Positions 25,280 to 34,483 of a DNA stretch of 64,000 nt are shown one piece after another. The notes beneath the pieces are model-generated. The model searched no databases. It was not told the DNA's origin and saw only the letters and a list, made by a program, of their open reading frames with translations. The DNA comes from JAAYUD01 sp041907665 (GTDB taxonomy: Bacteria > Bacteroidota > Bacteroidia > Bacteroidales > Bacteroidaceae): contig JAYRGW010000009.1 in NCBI GenBank assembly GCA_041907665.1, positions 1-64,000 on the forward strand, written 5' to 3'. A program made the translations under genes and the position numbers. How positions within the stretch are numbered: position 1 is the stretch's first letter; the number at the start of each line of letters is the position of its first letter.

Positions 25280-27496
25280 ATGAAACGAATCAATATTATT
25301 GTATTTCTCTGTTTGTTCACATTAATAAGCTTTGCACAAAGTAGGCAAGCACTTGACTTAAAAGATATTACATATAATAAATTTAGGCCGGAAAATATTT
25401 ACGGAGTTATACCGATACCCGGGGACGGAGAGCACTACTCGCAAATGAATGCGGGAGGTACGCAAATTATCAAGTATTCGTTTAAAACAGGGAAACAAGT
25501 GGAAGTATTATTTGATGCTGCTACTGCACGGGAATGTCCTTTCAAGAAGTTTGACAGTTACAGCTTTTCTCCTGACGGTACTAAGATATTAATTGCTACA
25601 GAAACCAAACCCATTTATCGTCATTCCTACACGGCTGTGCACTATATATATAGCCTAAAGCGTAATTTGGAAGGCAAAATTAATAATGTTATCGAAAAGT
25701 TATCTGATAAAGGGCCGCAGCAGGTCCCTATCTTTTCACCGGATGGAAATCTGATCGCATTTGTTAGAAATAACAATATATTTCTTGTCAAATTATTATT
25801 TGGGAATAGCGAAAGCCAAGTCACTGAAGATGGTAAAGAGAACACAATTATTAACGGAATACCTGATTGGGTGTATGAAGAAGAATTCAGCTTTAACCGA
25901 GCATTTGAGTTTACTGCAGATAGTAAAATGATTGCTTTTATTCGTTTTGACGAGACAGAAGTACCGACTTACTCTTTTCCTCTCTTTGCTGGAGAAGCTC
26001 CTCACACGAAAGATTATGAAAAATATCCGGGAAGTTACGTGTATAAATATCCTAAAACGGGAGAAAGCAATTCAAAAGTATCCGTACTAACCTTCGATAT
26101 CAAGTCAAAAGTAACTCGTCAGGTAAAGCTACCGTTGGAAACCGGTGGATACATTCCCCGCATCATACCGACACAAGATGCGAACAAACTAGCCATCGTA
26201 ACCTTAAACCGTCAGCAAAATCGTTTAGACCTTTATTTTGCGGACCCTCGATCTACTGTTTGTAAATTGGCTATCCGTGATGAGAGTGATACATATATTA
26301 GTGAAAATACATTCGACAATATCAAATTCTACCCCGAAAACTTTAGCTTCTTAAGTGAAAAGAGCGGCTTCAACCATTTGTATTGGTATACTATGGGAGG
26401 TAATTTGGTTAGACAGGTAACTTCGGGTAATTATGAAGTCAAAGAGTTTCTAGGATGGGATGGTGCCGAGAATGCTTTTTATTATACGAGCAACGAAGGA
26501 AGTCCATTGCAACAGGCTATTTATAAAATAGACAGAAAGGGGAAGAAAATAAAGCTTTCTTCGCAGACAGGTACCAATAATGTGCAATTTAGCACGGATA
26601 TGAAATATTTCATGAACCGTTATACTAACTTGCAAACTCCGCTTATAATCACATTAAATGATAATACCGGAAAAGTTCTCACAACATTGGTTACCAATGA
26701 AAAGCTAAAACAAAAACTTTCTCAATACGATATTCCACAAAAAGAGTTCTTCACTTTCCAGACCGCAGATGGTACCACGCTCAATGGTTGGATGATGAAA
26801 CCAAGTGGTTTCTCTTCTACAAAGAAATATCCCGTATTAATGTACCAATATAGCGGACCAGGTTCACAACAAGTCCTCGATTCATGGGGAATTAGTTGGG
26901 AAACTTATATGGCCAGTCGTGGATATGTTGTAGTATGTGTCGACGGACGTGGTACAGGAGGTAGAGGCGCAGCTTTTGAAAAATGTACTTATATGAAGCT
27001 TGGAGTAAAAGAGGCTCAAGATCAAGTCTCTACAGCCCAATATTTAGGAACTCTACCTTATGTTGATAAAAACAATATAGGAATTTGGGGATGGAGCTTC
27101 GGAGGTTATATGACCCTTATGAGTATGAGCGAAGGAACTCCTGTATTTAAAGCCGGGGTTGCTGTAGCTCCCGTTACAGATTGGAATTATTATGATACAA
27201 TATATGGTGAGCGCTATATGCGTACCCCACAGGAGAATGCCGACGGGTATAAAGCATCATCAAATTTTACTCGTGCCGAGAAATTACATGGAAACTTATT
27301 AATAGTACATGGTATGGCCGATGATAATGTACATTTTCAAAATACAGCCGAATATGCAGAGCATCTCGTTCAGTTAGATAAACAATTCGACATGCAAGTC
27401 TATACTAACCGCAACCATAGCATATTTGGAGGCAATACGCGTTATCATCTTTACACCAAACTAACTGATTTTTTTGATAGAAATCTAAAAAAATAA
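25280..27496 (+). CDS. Dipeptidyl peptidase IV (S9B family)
   Basis: 738 residues, close to the usual length. The N-terminus is a signal peptide (IIVFLCLFTLISFAQS), so it acts in the periplasm or on the surface. A beta-propeller (residues 60-460) precedes an alpha/beta-hydrolase domain. The catalytic Ser is in GWSFGGYMTL (near residue 606), Asp in HGMADDNVHF, and His in NRNHSIFGG. The DW-rich EEEFSFNRAFEF segment near residue 200 is the double-Glu N-terminus-binding site of DPP4. It releases X-Pro dipeptides from peptides. Confidence 0.95.
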   Translation: MKRINIIVFLCLFTLISFAQSRQALDLKDITYNKFRPENIYGVIPIPGDGEHYSQMNAGGTQIIKYSFKTGKQVEVLFDAATARECPFKKFDSYSFSPDGTKILIATETKPIYRHSYTAVHYIYSLKRNLEGKINNVIEKLSDKGPQQVPIFSPDGNLIAFVRNNNIFLVKLLFGNSESQVTEDGKENTIINGIPDWVYEEEFSFNRAFEFTADSKMIAFIRFDETEVPTYSFPLFAGEAPHTKDYEKYPGSYVYKYPKTGESNSKVSVLTFDIKSKVTRQVKLPLETGGYIPRIIPTQDANKLAIVTLNRQQNRLDLYFADPRSTVCKLAIRDESDTYISENTFDNIKFYPENFSFLSEKSGFNHLYWYTMGGNLVRQVTSGNYEVKEFLGWDGAENAFYYTSNEGSPLQQAIYKIDRKGKKIKLSSQTGTNNVQFSTDMKYFMNRYTNLQTPLIITLNDNTGKVLTTLVTNEKLKQKLSQYDIPQKEFFTFQTADGTTLNGWMMKPSGFSSTKKYPVLMYQYSGPGSQQVLDSWGISWETYMASRGYVVVCVDGRGTGGRGAAFEKCTYMKLGVKEAQDQVSTAQYLGTLPYVDKNNIGIWGWSFGGYMTLMSMSEGTPVFKAGVAVAPVTDWNYYDTIYGERYMRTPQENADGYKASSNFTRAEKLHGNLLIVHGMADDNVHFQNTAEYAEHLVQLDKQFDMQVYTNRNHSIFGGNTRYHLYTKLTDFFDRNLKK

Positions 27497-27568
27497 GATC
27501 AAAGAAATTTAGTTTTAATCGCTTATTAAAGAAGCTTTTTATTCTTTCCACATTAATTAATATATACA

Positions 27569-28435
27569 ATGGATAGAGTACGTAAACCGGAATGGCTTAA
27601 GATTAGAATTGGGGCAAACGAACGTTATTCGGATACCAAGCGAATTGTTGAATCTCACAATTTACACACTATATGCAGTAGCGGTCGTTGTCCCAACATG
27701 AGTGAATGTTGGGGAAGAGGTACCGCAACCTTTATGATTGGGGGCGAGATATGCACCCGATCGTGCAAGTTCTGCAACACACTGACCGGTAGGCCTCACA
27801 TTCTTGACCCGAACGAACCCACTCATGTGGCAGAATCCATAGCCTTAATGAAACTATCGCATGCTGTTATTACATCAGTAGACCGCGATGATCTTCAAGA
27901 TTTGGGAGCAGAGCATTGGGTCAAAACAATTAATGAAATTAAGCGAATCAATCCGGAGACAACAGTAGAAGTACTGATTCCTGACTTTCAAGGAAGAGAG
28001 GAGCTTATAGCCATGATCATTAGTGCAAAACCGGAAATTATTTCTCACAACATGGAAACTGTTAGGCGCATTACGCCCTTAGTGCGTAGTGCAGCCCGCT
28101 ATGATACAAGCCTTAAAGTGCTGAAACAAATAGCGGAAAGCGGATCTACTGCGAAGTCGGGCATAATGGTCGGCCTGGGAGAGACGCCATCGGAAGTAGA
28201 AGAATTGATGGAAGACTTAGCTAAGTCAGGATGTTCAATCCTGACGATAGGTCAATATCTTCAACCCACTCATAAGCACTACCCGGTGAAAGAATACATT
28301 ACCCCCGACCAATTCGTGCACTATAAGGAATTAGGGCTCTCCAAAGGTTTTGCAGAAGTGGAAAGCGGACCATTAGTTCGTTCTTCCTATCGTGCCGAAA
28401 AACATATCCGTTTTCATAAAAAGGATACCCAATAG
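27569..28435 (+). CDS. lipA: Lipoyl synthase
   Basis: 288 residues, the standard size. It inserts two sulfurs into octanoyl groups on lipoyl carrier proteins using radical SAM chemistry. The auxiliary cluster cysteines are in CSSGRCPNMSECWG and the radical SAM cluster in CTRSCKFC. SYRAEKH near the C-terminus is the conserved RSSYRA motif that ligates the auxiliary cluster. It lies 72 bp after the peptidase gene. A weak hairpin (27521-27536) with a T-rich tail lies between them. Confidence 0.97.
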   Translation: MDRVRKPEWLKIRIGANERYSDTKRIVESHNLHTICSSGRCPNMSECWGRGTATFMIGGEICTRSCKFCNTLTGRPHILDPNEPTHVAESIALMKLSHAVITSVDRDDLQDLGAEHWVKTINEIKRINPETTVEVLIPDFQGREELIAMIISAKPEIISHNMETVRRITPLVRSAARYDTSLKVLKQIAESGSTAKSGIMVGLGETPSEVEELMEDLAKSGCSILTIGQYLQPTHKHYPVKEYITPDQFVHYKELGLSKGFAEVESGPLVRSSYRAEKHIRFHKKDTQ

Positions 28436-28486
28436 AACCAACCATAATCAGATTTGTTATAAGTAAAACGACTGAGTAATACGTAC

Positions 28487-29602
28487 ATGGGCCATAAAGG
28501 AGTTCTTTCCTCAAAATTCAACATGTCTTTGGGATTTATCCCGGTTATCGTATCCATTTTGTTGTACGAAATCATAACAAAAGATATCTCTATATACATC
28601 GGAACAGGTGTAGGCATTTTATATAGTGTCTATACTTTTCTTAGTAAAGGAAAATATATACCGCATTTCATCCTTTACACCACCACCATCATGTTGATTA
28701 TCATGACACTTGCAACTCTCATTTTTGGAAGTTGTTGCCCCAATTCATACTTTCCCATAACACTTGAAGTTTGTGCTATTATACCGACAAGTATCTTCTA
28801 CTTAAGGAAAAAAAATGTCATAGGAGAGCAAGAACACCAACCGAAGTGCTGCATGGAAGAGCTTTCTCCAGGAGCTATATCAGCAATTGTATCCATAAAA
28901 GTTGTGCTTATCATTGCAATTATTCATTTCATAGCTATAACAATAGCTCTTATGTTCTTCCGTCCTTTAAGCGAACTAACCGAAAATATACTATTCCGTT
29001 TCTGCCCTCCGACTGTCTTCCTCGTAAGTATTCTCTTCAATCAATGTGGCATCCGCTTTTTCAATAAGGCTATGGAACATAGTGCATTTGTGCCTGTTGT
29101 CAACATAAAGGGTGATGTCCTGGGAAGAAGATTAGCTTCGGATGTGCCAAAAGGGAAAGGTATATATATTCATCCCATCATACGTATTGCCATATCCTAT
29201 AAAAGCATGCTTTATCTCCAACCCCGTTCACAATATTGTATTGTAGAGACCGGGAAAACTGATATTCCGATGGAATGCTACTTACTTTATGGAGAAAGCT
29301 TGGAAAAGGGTGTGAATCGCTTAATAAAGAAAACATTACCGATCTCATGCATAAAAGATGTCAAGTTCAACATCATGTATCATTTTGAGAATGAAGAAAC
29401 AAACCGTTTAATCTATCTATTCCTCCTTGAACTTAATGATGATAGCGTCTTACTTGGTAAAAAAGTCGGCAACGGAAAACTTTGGACACCAAAACAAATA
29501 GAACATAATCTGGGCAAAAACTTCTTTTGTAGAAGTTTTGAGCACGAATATGAGCACTTAAGAGAGGTTATTGATACAAGAGAAAAATACAAGGAATTTT
29601 AG
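28487..29602 (+). CDS. Multi-pass membrane protein with C-terminal Nudix-like region
   Basis: 371 residues. The N-terminal 200 residues hold about six membrane segments (LGFIPVIVSILLYEII, IYIGTGVGILYSVYTFL, ILYTTTIMLIIMTLATLIFG, a short hairpin near residue 95, VVLIIAIIHFIAITIALMFF, and FRFCPPTVFLVSILF). The C-terminal 160 residues are soluble. VPVVNIKGDVLGRRLAS followed by YLLYGESLEKGVNRLIKKTL resembles the opening strands and the Nudix helix, but lacks the catalytic REXXEE glutamates. Function is unknown; it might be a membrane-tethered, non-catalytic Nudix sensor. Its end overlaps the convergent rsmI gene by 35 bp. Confidence 0.65.
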   Translation: MGHKGVLSSKFNMSLGFIPVIVSILLYEIITKDISIYIGTGVGILYSVYTFLSKGKYIPHFILYTTTIMLIIMTLATLIFGSCCPNSYFPITLEVCAIIPTSIFYLRKKNVIGEQEHQPKCCMEELSPGAISAIVSIKVVLIIAIIHFIAITIALMFFRPLSELTENILFRFCPPTVFLVSILFNQCGIRFFNKAMEHSAFVPVVNIKGDVLGRRLASDVPKGKGIYIHPIIRIAISYKSMLYLQPRSQYCIVETGKTDIPMECYLLYGESLEKGVNRLIKKTLPISCIKDVKFNIMYHFENEETNRLIYLFLLELNDDSVLLGKKVGNGKLWTPKQIEHNLGKNFFCRSFEHEYEHLREVIDTREKYKEF

Positions 29603-30272
29603 ATAAATCGGGCACATTTCCACGCCATGCCTTTATTGTTTTTGTTTTAATAAATTCCCCTTCACATGTTATATTAGCAGCGATACAAAGTTTTGTCTGA
29701 GGACGGCAAGTATGCAATATTTCTTCTACAAGCTTATTATTACGATAAGGCGTTTCAATAAATAACTGAGTCTGATGTTCTGCATAAACACGCTGTTCCA
29801 ACATTTTAAGAGTTTTGGTGCGCTCACCTTGTTCAATAGGAAGATAGCCATGGAAAGCAAAACTTTGTCCGTTAAAGCCCGACCCCATGACAGATAAAAT
29901 AATAGAAGAGGGCCCCACCAAGGGGACCACTCTCATATTTTCACGCTGAGCAATAGCCACTACGTCGGCACCCGGGTCAGCTACGGCTGGACAGCCTGCT
30001 TCTGAAATCACGCCCATGGAGTTACCCTCTTTCAAGGGTTTCAGATATCCGGATATATCTTCCGACGAAGTATGTTTGTTCAGCGGATAAAAAGTCAACG
30101 TATCAATATCTATTTCCTTTTCCACTTTTTTCAAGAAACGGCGGGCAGAGCGTACATCTTCCACTATAAAATGCCGAATATTTAATATGACTTCCTTGTT
30201 ATATGAAGGTAGTACTGTATCGAGTGAAGTTTCACCCAAAGTGACAGGTAATAGATAAAGTGCTGTTTCCAT
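29568..30272 (-). CDS. rsmI: RsmI-family 16S rRNA (cytidine-2'-O)-methyltransferase
   Basis: 234 residues of the tetrapyrrole-methylase fold. SEAGCPAVADPGADVV is the SAM-binding motif of the RsmI family, and VVPLVGPSSIILSVMGSG and LFIETPYRNN also fit. RsmI methylates C1402 of 16S rRNA at the 2'-OH. This is the shorter SAM-methyltransferase form of Bacteroidetes. It starts 2 bp after the fabI stop and overlaps the convergent gene at its 3' end, so it shares the fabI transcript. Confidence 0.9.
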   Translation of the reverse strand: METALYLLPVTLGETSLDTVLPSYNKEVILNIRHFIVEDVRSARRFLKKVEKEIDIDTLTFYPLNKHTSSEDISGYLKPLKEGNSMGVISEAGCPAVADPGADVVAIAQRENMRVVPLVGPSSIILSVMGSGFNGQSFAFHGYLPIEQGERTKTLKMLEQRVYAEHQTQLFIETPYRNNKLVEEILHTCRPQTKLCIAANITCEGEFIKTKTIKAWRGNVPDLSKIPCIFLLYQ

Positions 30273-30274
30273 TA

Positions 30275-31135
30275 TTATCCGTAGATGATTTTTCCGTTTC
30301 CGTCTCTATATTCGTCGTCTATACCTTTCTCATAGGTAGTCATGGCTCTCAAGCTCATACCGATACTAGAGAATCCTCCATCATGAAACAAGTTTTGCAT
30401 AGTAACCTTGCGAGTAAGATCAGAGAACATCACAATGCAATAGTCAGCACAATCATCGGCAGAAGCATTTCCTAATGGTGACATTCTATCTGCAAAATCG
30501 AACAATTTATCCATTCCCTTAACACCAGAACCGGCAGTAGTCATCGTCGGTGACTGAGATATGGTGTTAACGCGAACATTATGTTCACGACCATAAATGT
30601 AACCAAAACTACGGGCAATGGACTCCAGCAATGCTTTAGCATCAGCCATATCGTTATAACCGAAGAAAGTACGCTGAGCCGCAACATAACTCAATGCAAG
30701 AATAGAACCATATTCAGCAATAGCATCTAGTTTTTTAGCTGTTTGAATCATCTTATGGAAAGAAACGGCGGATATATCAAATGTTTGGCTTAACATCCCA
30801 TAGTCTAAATCATCATAAGGACGTTTCTTACGAACGTTTGGCGACATACCGATAGAGTGAAGAACAAAGTCGATTTTGCCACCTAAGACCTCCATAGAGC
30901 GTTTAAATACTGTCTCTAAATCTTCTACACTTGTTGCATCGGCTGGTATTACTTCACAATTCAGTTTATCTGCCAAAGCTGACACTTCGCCCATACGAAC
31001 TGCCACCGGCGTATTTGATAAGGTGATCATAGCACCCTCTTGAACAGCCTTTTCTGCTACCTTCCAGGCAATGGATTGCTCATTCAGAGCACCAAAGATT
31101 ATGCCTCTTTTTCCTTTTAATAAATTGTAACTCAT
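30275..31135 (-). CDS. fabI: Enoyl-[ACP] reductase (NADH)
   Basis: 286 residues. It reduces trans-2-enoyl-ACP in the last step of each fatty acid elongation cycle. FabI marks are GIIFGALNEQSIAWKVAE (nucleotide binding), LHSIGMSP, and the catalytic Tyr-X6-Lys in FFGYNDMADAKAL. A -7 element TATCTTTG lies at 31169-31162 on the minus strand, just upstream of the start. Confidence 0.96.
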   Translation of the reverse strand: MSYNLLKGKRGIIFGALNEQSIAWKVAEKAVQEGAMITLSNTPVAVRMGEVSALADKLNCEVIPADATSVEDLETVFKRSMEVLGGKIDFVLHSIGMSPNVRKKRPYDDLDYGMLSQTFDISAVSFHKMIQTAKKLDAIAEYGSILALSYVAAQRTFFGYNDMADAKALLESIARSFGYIYGREHNVRVNTISQSPTMTTAGSGVKGMDKLFDFADRMSPLGNASADDCADYCIVMFSDLTRKVTMQNLFHDGGFSSIGMSLRAMTTYEKGIDDEYRDGNGKIIYG

Positions 31136-31478
31136 ACTTATTTTATTCTAGAATTGAATTGCAAAGATAGATATTTCTGCATAAAAAAGCCGAAAGTGTG
31201 CAGAAAAAGGGGCAATTACGACAAAAAATGCACTTAAACCAACAAATTATACACATCTATTCGGTGGAACGGGCTTACTTTTGCAAACGGTAATTAAGAG
31301 GTTTTTTCATAGTATTTATTTAAAGTTAGAATTAGGTTAACATGAATCATTAATTATTATTTTCACAAGTTGCTCGGGAGAGTCGCTTGTGAAAGTATAA
31401 TTAAAATAAGTCTGAAGTTAAGGCTATTGAAAGACGCTAGAGATAATAACCATATAATAATACCCTAAAATTTGACGA
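31136..31478. other. Divergent intergenic region between fabI and GH28
   Basis: 343 bp with the fabI -7 element (31169-31162, minus) and a plus-strand TAnnTTTG element TACTTTTG at 31276-31283 that is a plausible -7 of the GH28 gene. That would give a leader of about 190 nt. It contains a 9-bp inverted repeat (31371-31379 with 31386-31394, TTTCACAAG and CTTGTGAAA), which may be a regulatory RNA hairpin or protein site. No reading frame was found. Confidence 0.5.
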
Positions 31479-33083
31479 ATGAACACACTTGCAAAAAGGC
31501 TGATTACAGCTGCAATTCTTATTTTCCCATTGCAACAAGTTGAAACAAGCGTTTATGCACAAAGCACAAACCAAATAAAAGAGGATATATATAGCAATTT
31601 GCCATTTGAAATGCCTGTCGTCCAACAACCACATTTCAGCGATTATTCTGTCAATATCAAAGATTTTGGAGCAAAAGGGGACGGAACTACACTAAATACA
31701 AAAGCAATAAATAATGCCATAAAATCGGTGAATGCTAAAGGCGGCGGTAGAGTACTCATTCCTGAAGGCATTTGGTTGACCGGTCCAATTGTATTATTGA
31801 GTAATGTTAATCTTTACACCGAAAAGAATGCTCTAGTCCTGTTTACAAATGATTTCAATGCCTATCCCATTATAAAGACATCTTTTGAAGGAATGGAAAC
31901 CAGACGTTGTCAGTCTCCAATTTCTGCATGGAATGAAGAAAATATAGCAATCACCGGAGATGGAGTTTTTGATGGTTCAGGAGATAGCTGGAGACCCGTA
32001 AAAAAGGAGAAAATGACGGAGATACAATGGAGTGATTTAGTAAAATCAGGTGGAGTACTTGATAAAGGCGGTAAAATTTGGTATCCGACTGCAGGTTCTT
32101 TAAAAGGGGCCTTGGCTTGCAAAGATTTTAACAACCCCACAGGAATAGAAACAGACGAACAATGGAATGAGATACGTCCATGGTTACGCCCTGTTTTATT
32201 AAATCTGGTAAAATGCAAGAAAGTTCTATTAGAAGGAGTTATTTTCAAGAATTCCCCAAGCTGGTGCATACATCCGTTATCTTGCGAAGATATCACAATC
32301 AATAAAGTAAAAGTCTTTAATCCATGGTATTCACAGAATGGAGATGCACTCGACTTGGAATCATGCAAGAATGCTTTAATCACCAATAATATTTTTGATG
32401 CCGGAGATGATGCAATATGTCTTAAATCGGGAAAAGATGAAGATGGGCGTAAGCGAGGGGAGCCTTGCCAAAACGTGATTGTCAAAAACAATACAGTGCT
32501 GCACGGACATGGAGGATTTGTTGTCGGCAGTGAAATGTCCGGAGGGGTCAAGAATATATATGTTGCCGATTGTACCTTTATGGGTACCGATGTTGGACTC
32601 CGTTTTAAAAGCAACCGTGGGCGAGGTGGTGTAGTCGAAAATATTTTCATTCATAACATTAACATGATTAATATTCCTCACGAAGCACTTCTCTTCGATC
32701 TATTCTATGGAGGTAAAGGTGCAGGCGAAGAAAGCGAAGAAGATTTGGCCGGCAGAATGCGTGCTACCATTCCAGCTGTAACGGAAAAAACCCCAATATT
32801 CCGAAATATTCATATCTCCAATATTGTCTGTACAAGTGTCGGAAGAGCAATGTTTTTTAACGGATTACCGGAAATGCCCATTCAAGGCATCTTTATTAAC
32901 AATGTGAATATAACTAACGCCAACAAAGGTATTGCTCTCAGCCAAGTAGAAAACGTATCGATCGATAATATACAGGTATCGACAAAAGGGACATCTGTGG
33001 AGCTTAATCGCGTGAAAGACGTCAAGATAAACAAGAAAGTCTATAACAACGACACAGCCAAACCCTTGAAAATAAATTTATAG
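31479..33083 (+). CDS. GH28 polygalacturonase-family hydrolase, exported
   Basis: 534 residues. A signal peptide (up to SVYAQST, about residue 28) exports it. The catalytic domain is a right-handed beta-helix with the GH28 hallmarks: NGDALDLE and GDDAICLKSG (three catalytic Asp), GHGGFVVGSE and RFKSNRGRGG. GH28 enzymes hydrolyse alpha-1,4-galacturonan. Neighbours suggest a role against homogalacturonan or rhamnogalacturonan. It is the first of a group with the DUF4861 gene and GH43, though a 135-bp gap and a -7 element separate it from the next. Confidence 0.93.
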   Translation: MNTLAKRLITAAILIFPLQQVETSVYAQSTNQIKEDIYSNLPFEMPVVQQPHFSDYSVNIKDFGAKGDGTTLNTKAINNAIKSVNAKGGGRVLIPEGIWLTGPIVLLSNVNLYTEKNALVLFTNDFNAYPIIKTSFEGMETRRCQSPISAWNEENIAITGDGVFDGSGDSWRPVKKEKMTEIQWSDLVKSGGVLDKGGKIWYPTAGSLKGALACKDFNNPTGIETDEQWNEIRPWLRPVLLNLVKCKKVLLEGVIFKNSPSWCIHPLSCEDITINKVKVFNPWYSQNGDALDLESCKNALITNNIFDAGDDAICLKSGKDEDGRKRGEPCQNVIVKNNTVLHGHGGFVVGSEMSGGVKNIYVADCTFMGTDVGLRFKSNRGRGGVVENIFIHNINMINIPHEALLFDLFYGGKGAGEESEEDLAGRMRATIPAVTEKTPIFRNIHISNIVCTSVGRAMFFNGLPEMPIQGIFINNVNITNANKGIALSQVENVSIDNIQVSTKGTSVELNRVKDVKINKKVYNNDTAKPLKINL

Positions 33084-33187
33084 ACAACATAACTTACAAC
33101 GTTACTTTTTTTGATTTGAAGGGATAAAAGAGCCTATGCGATAGCATTTGTGTCAAAAAGATAAGAGAATATTCCAAAGATTTCTGC

Positions 33188-33195
33188 TATTTTTG
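33188..33195 (+). promoter_or_regulatory. -7 element upstream of the DUF4861 gene
   Basis: TATTTTTG matches TAnnTTTG and lies 23 bp before the ATG at 33219. No -33 element at the usual spacing. Confidence 0.45.
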
Positions 33196-33218
33196 TCACA
33201 ATCAAAAAATAATGAAAT

Positions 33219-34436
33219 ATGAAGAACTATCTATTTATCTTACTTCTTGGAATTAGTATTCCCGGAATACTAAAAGCTCAAGCAAAAGAGAAGACTTATA
33301 ACGTAGAGATATCCAATACCTGGGAAAAACCAAAAAGCAACGAACCGATTGTCATTAAAATAAGCGAACTGCAATCTCCGTTCCTAATTCATTCAGCTGT
33401 TGTAATGGACGGAAATAAAGAGATCCCATCTCAATTGGACGATTTGAACGGAGATCGCAAGTATGATGAGTTGGCTTTTGTCATCGATATGCCTGCCAAC
33501 AGCAAAAAGACATTATCTGTTACTTTTTCTTCTGTAAAAAGTAATAAAACGTATCCAGCACGCGTATATGCCGAAATGCTGATCAGTGATAAGAAAGGCA
33601 AACACGTACCGGTTACTTCTGTTACTATTCCCGGAACAAGTAATGTCTACAACCAGATGCACCACCACGGACCGGCATTCGAATCGGAGTTAGTGGCATA
33701 TAGACTTTATTTCGACAAAAAGCAGACTGTAGACATTTATGGTAAGTTCAATAAAGGCTTCGAAATTAAAGAATCTCAGTTCTACCCGACTGATGCACAA
33801 TTGGCAAAAGGTTTTGGCGATGATGTATTAATGGTAGGCAACAGTTGTGGTGTCGGTGCATTGAAAGGATGGAATGGAAAGCAAGCGACTCATATTGAAC
33901 CGATAGCAACACAGACCGAACGTATCATTGCATACGGTCCTATCCGCACAATCTGTGAAATAGAAGCGAATGAGTGGAATTATCAAAATTCCGATCTCAA
34001 TATGACCAACCGTTACACTTTATATGCAGGCCATCGTGATGTACTAGCCGAGACAATCTTTGAAGAACCATTAAAAGATGAGACTTTCTGTACCGGGGTA
34101 CAGGACATAAAAGGTTCGGTTTCTTACTCGGATCATAAAGGCTTAATAGGCTGCTGGGGAAGAGACTGGCCTGTGAATGATACGGTCAAGTATGCAAAAG
34201 AAACAGTAGGACTTGCAACCTATATTCCACAGAAATATGTGAAATCAGAAGTTAAAGACAAAGCGAACTATCTGTATACCGTCGGGGCAAAAGGATCATC
34301 TTATTTCAAGCATTATCTGACTTTTACTTCAATGAAAGAGACATTCGGATACAAGACTCCGGAAGCTTGGTTCGCGTACATTCGTGAGTGGAAAGAAGAT
34401 TTGGAACATCCTGTTACCGTAAAGGTTAAGCTTTAA
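33219..34436 (+). CDS. DUF4861 family protein of the pectin locus
   Basis: 405 residues with a signal peptide (FILLLGISIPGILKAQA). The mature part has a beta-rich fold; motifs FLIHSAVVMDGNKEIPSQLD and MHHHGPAFESELVAYRLYF are typical of DUF4861. These proteins are common in Bacteroides loci for pectic glycans, alongside GH28 and GH105, but I know of no settled activity. A lyase, epimerase or binding role is possible. It lies 47 bp before GH43, with which it is probably cotranscribed. Confidence 0.78.
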   Translation: MKNYLFILLLGISIPGILKAQAKEKTYNVEISNTWEKPKSNEPIVIKISELQSPFLIHSAVVMDGNKEIPSQLDDLNGDRKYDELAFVIDMPANSKKTLSVTFSSVKSNKTYPARVYAEMLISDKKGKHVPVTSVTIPGTSNVYNQMHHHGPAFESELVAYRLYFDKKQTVDIYGKFNKGFEIKESQFYPTDAQLAKGFGDDVLMVGNSCGVGALKGWNGKQATHIEPIATQTERIIAYGPIRTICEIEANEWNYQNSDLNMTNRYTLYAGHRDVLAETIFEEPLKDETFCTGVQDIKGSVSYSDHKGLIGCWGRDWPVNDTVKYAKETVGLATYIPQKYVKSEVKDKANYLYTVGAKGSSYFKHYLTFTSMKETFGYKTPEAWFAYIREWKEDLEHPVTVKVKL

Positions 34437-34483
34437 TAGCTTCTTTATATCAATAAGAGTTCGCTCAATCAGTAAGCAATATC

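Noticed and set aside
31910..32650. 246-codon minus-strand frame inside the GH28 gene
   Set aside because: The GH28 motifs are clear on the plus strand; the antisense frame has no recognisable domain.
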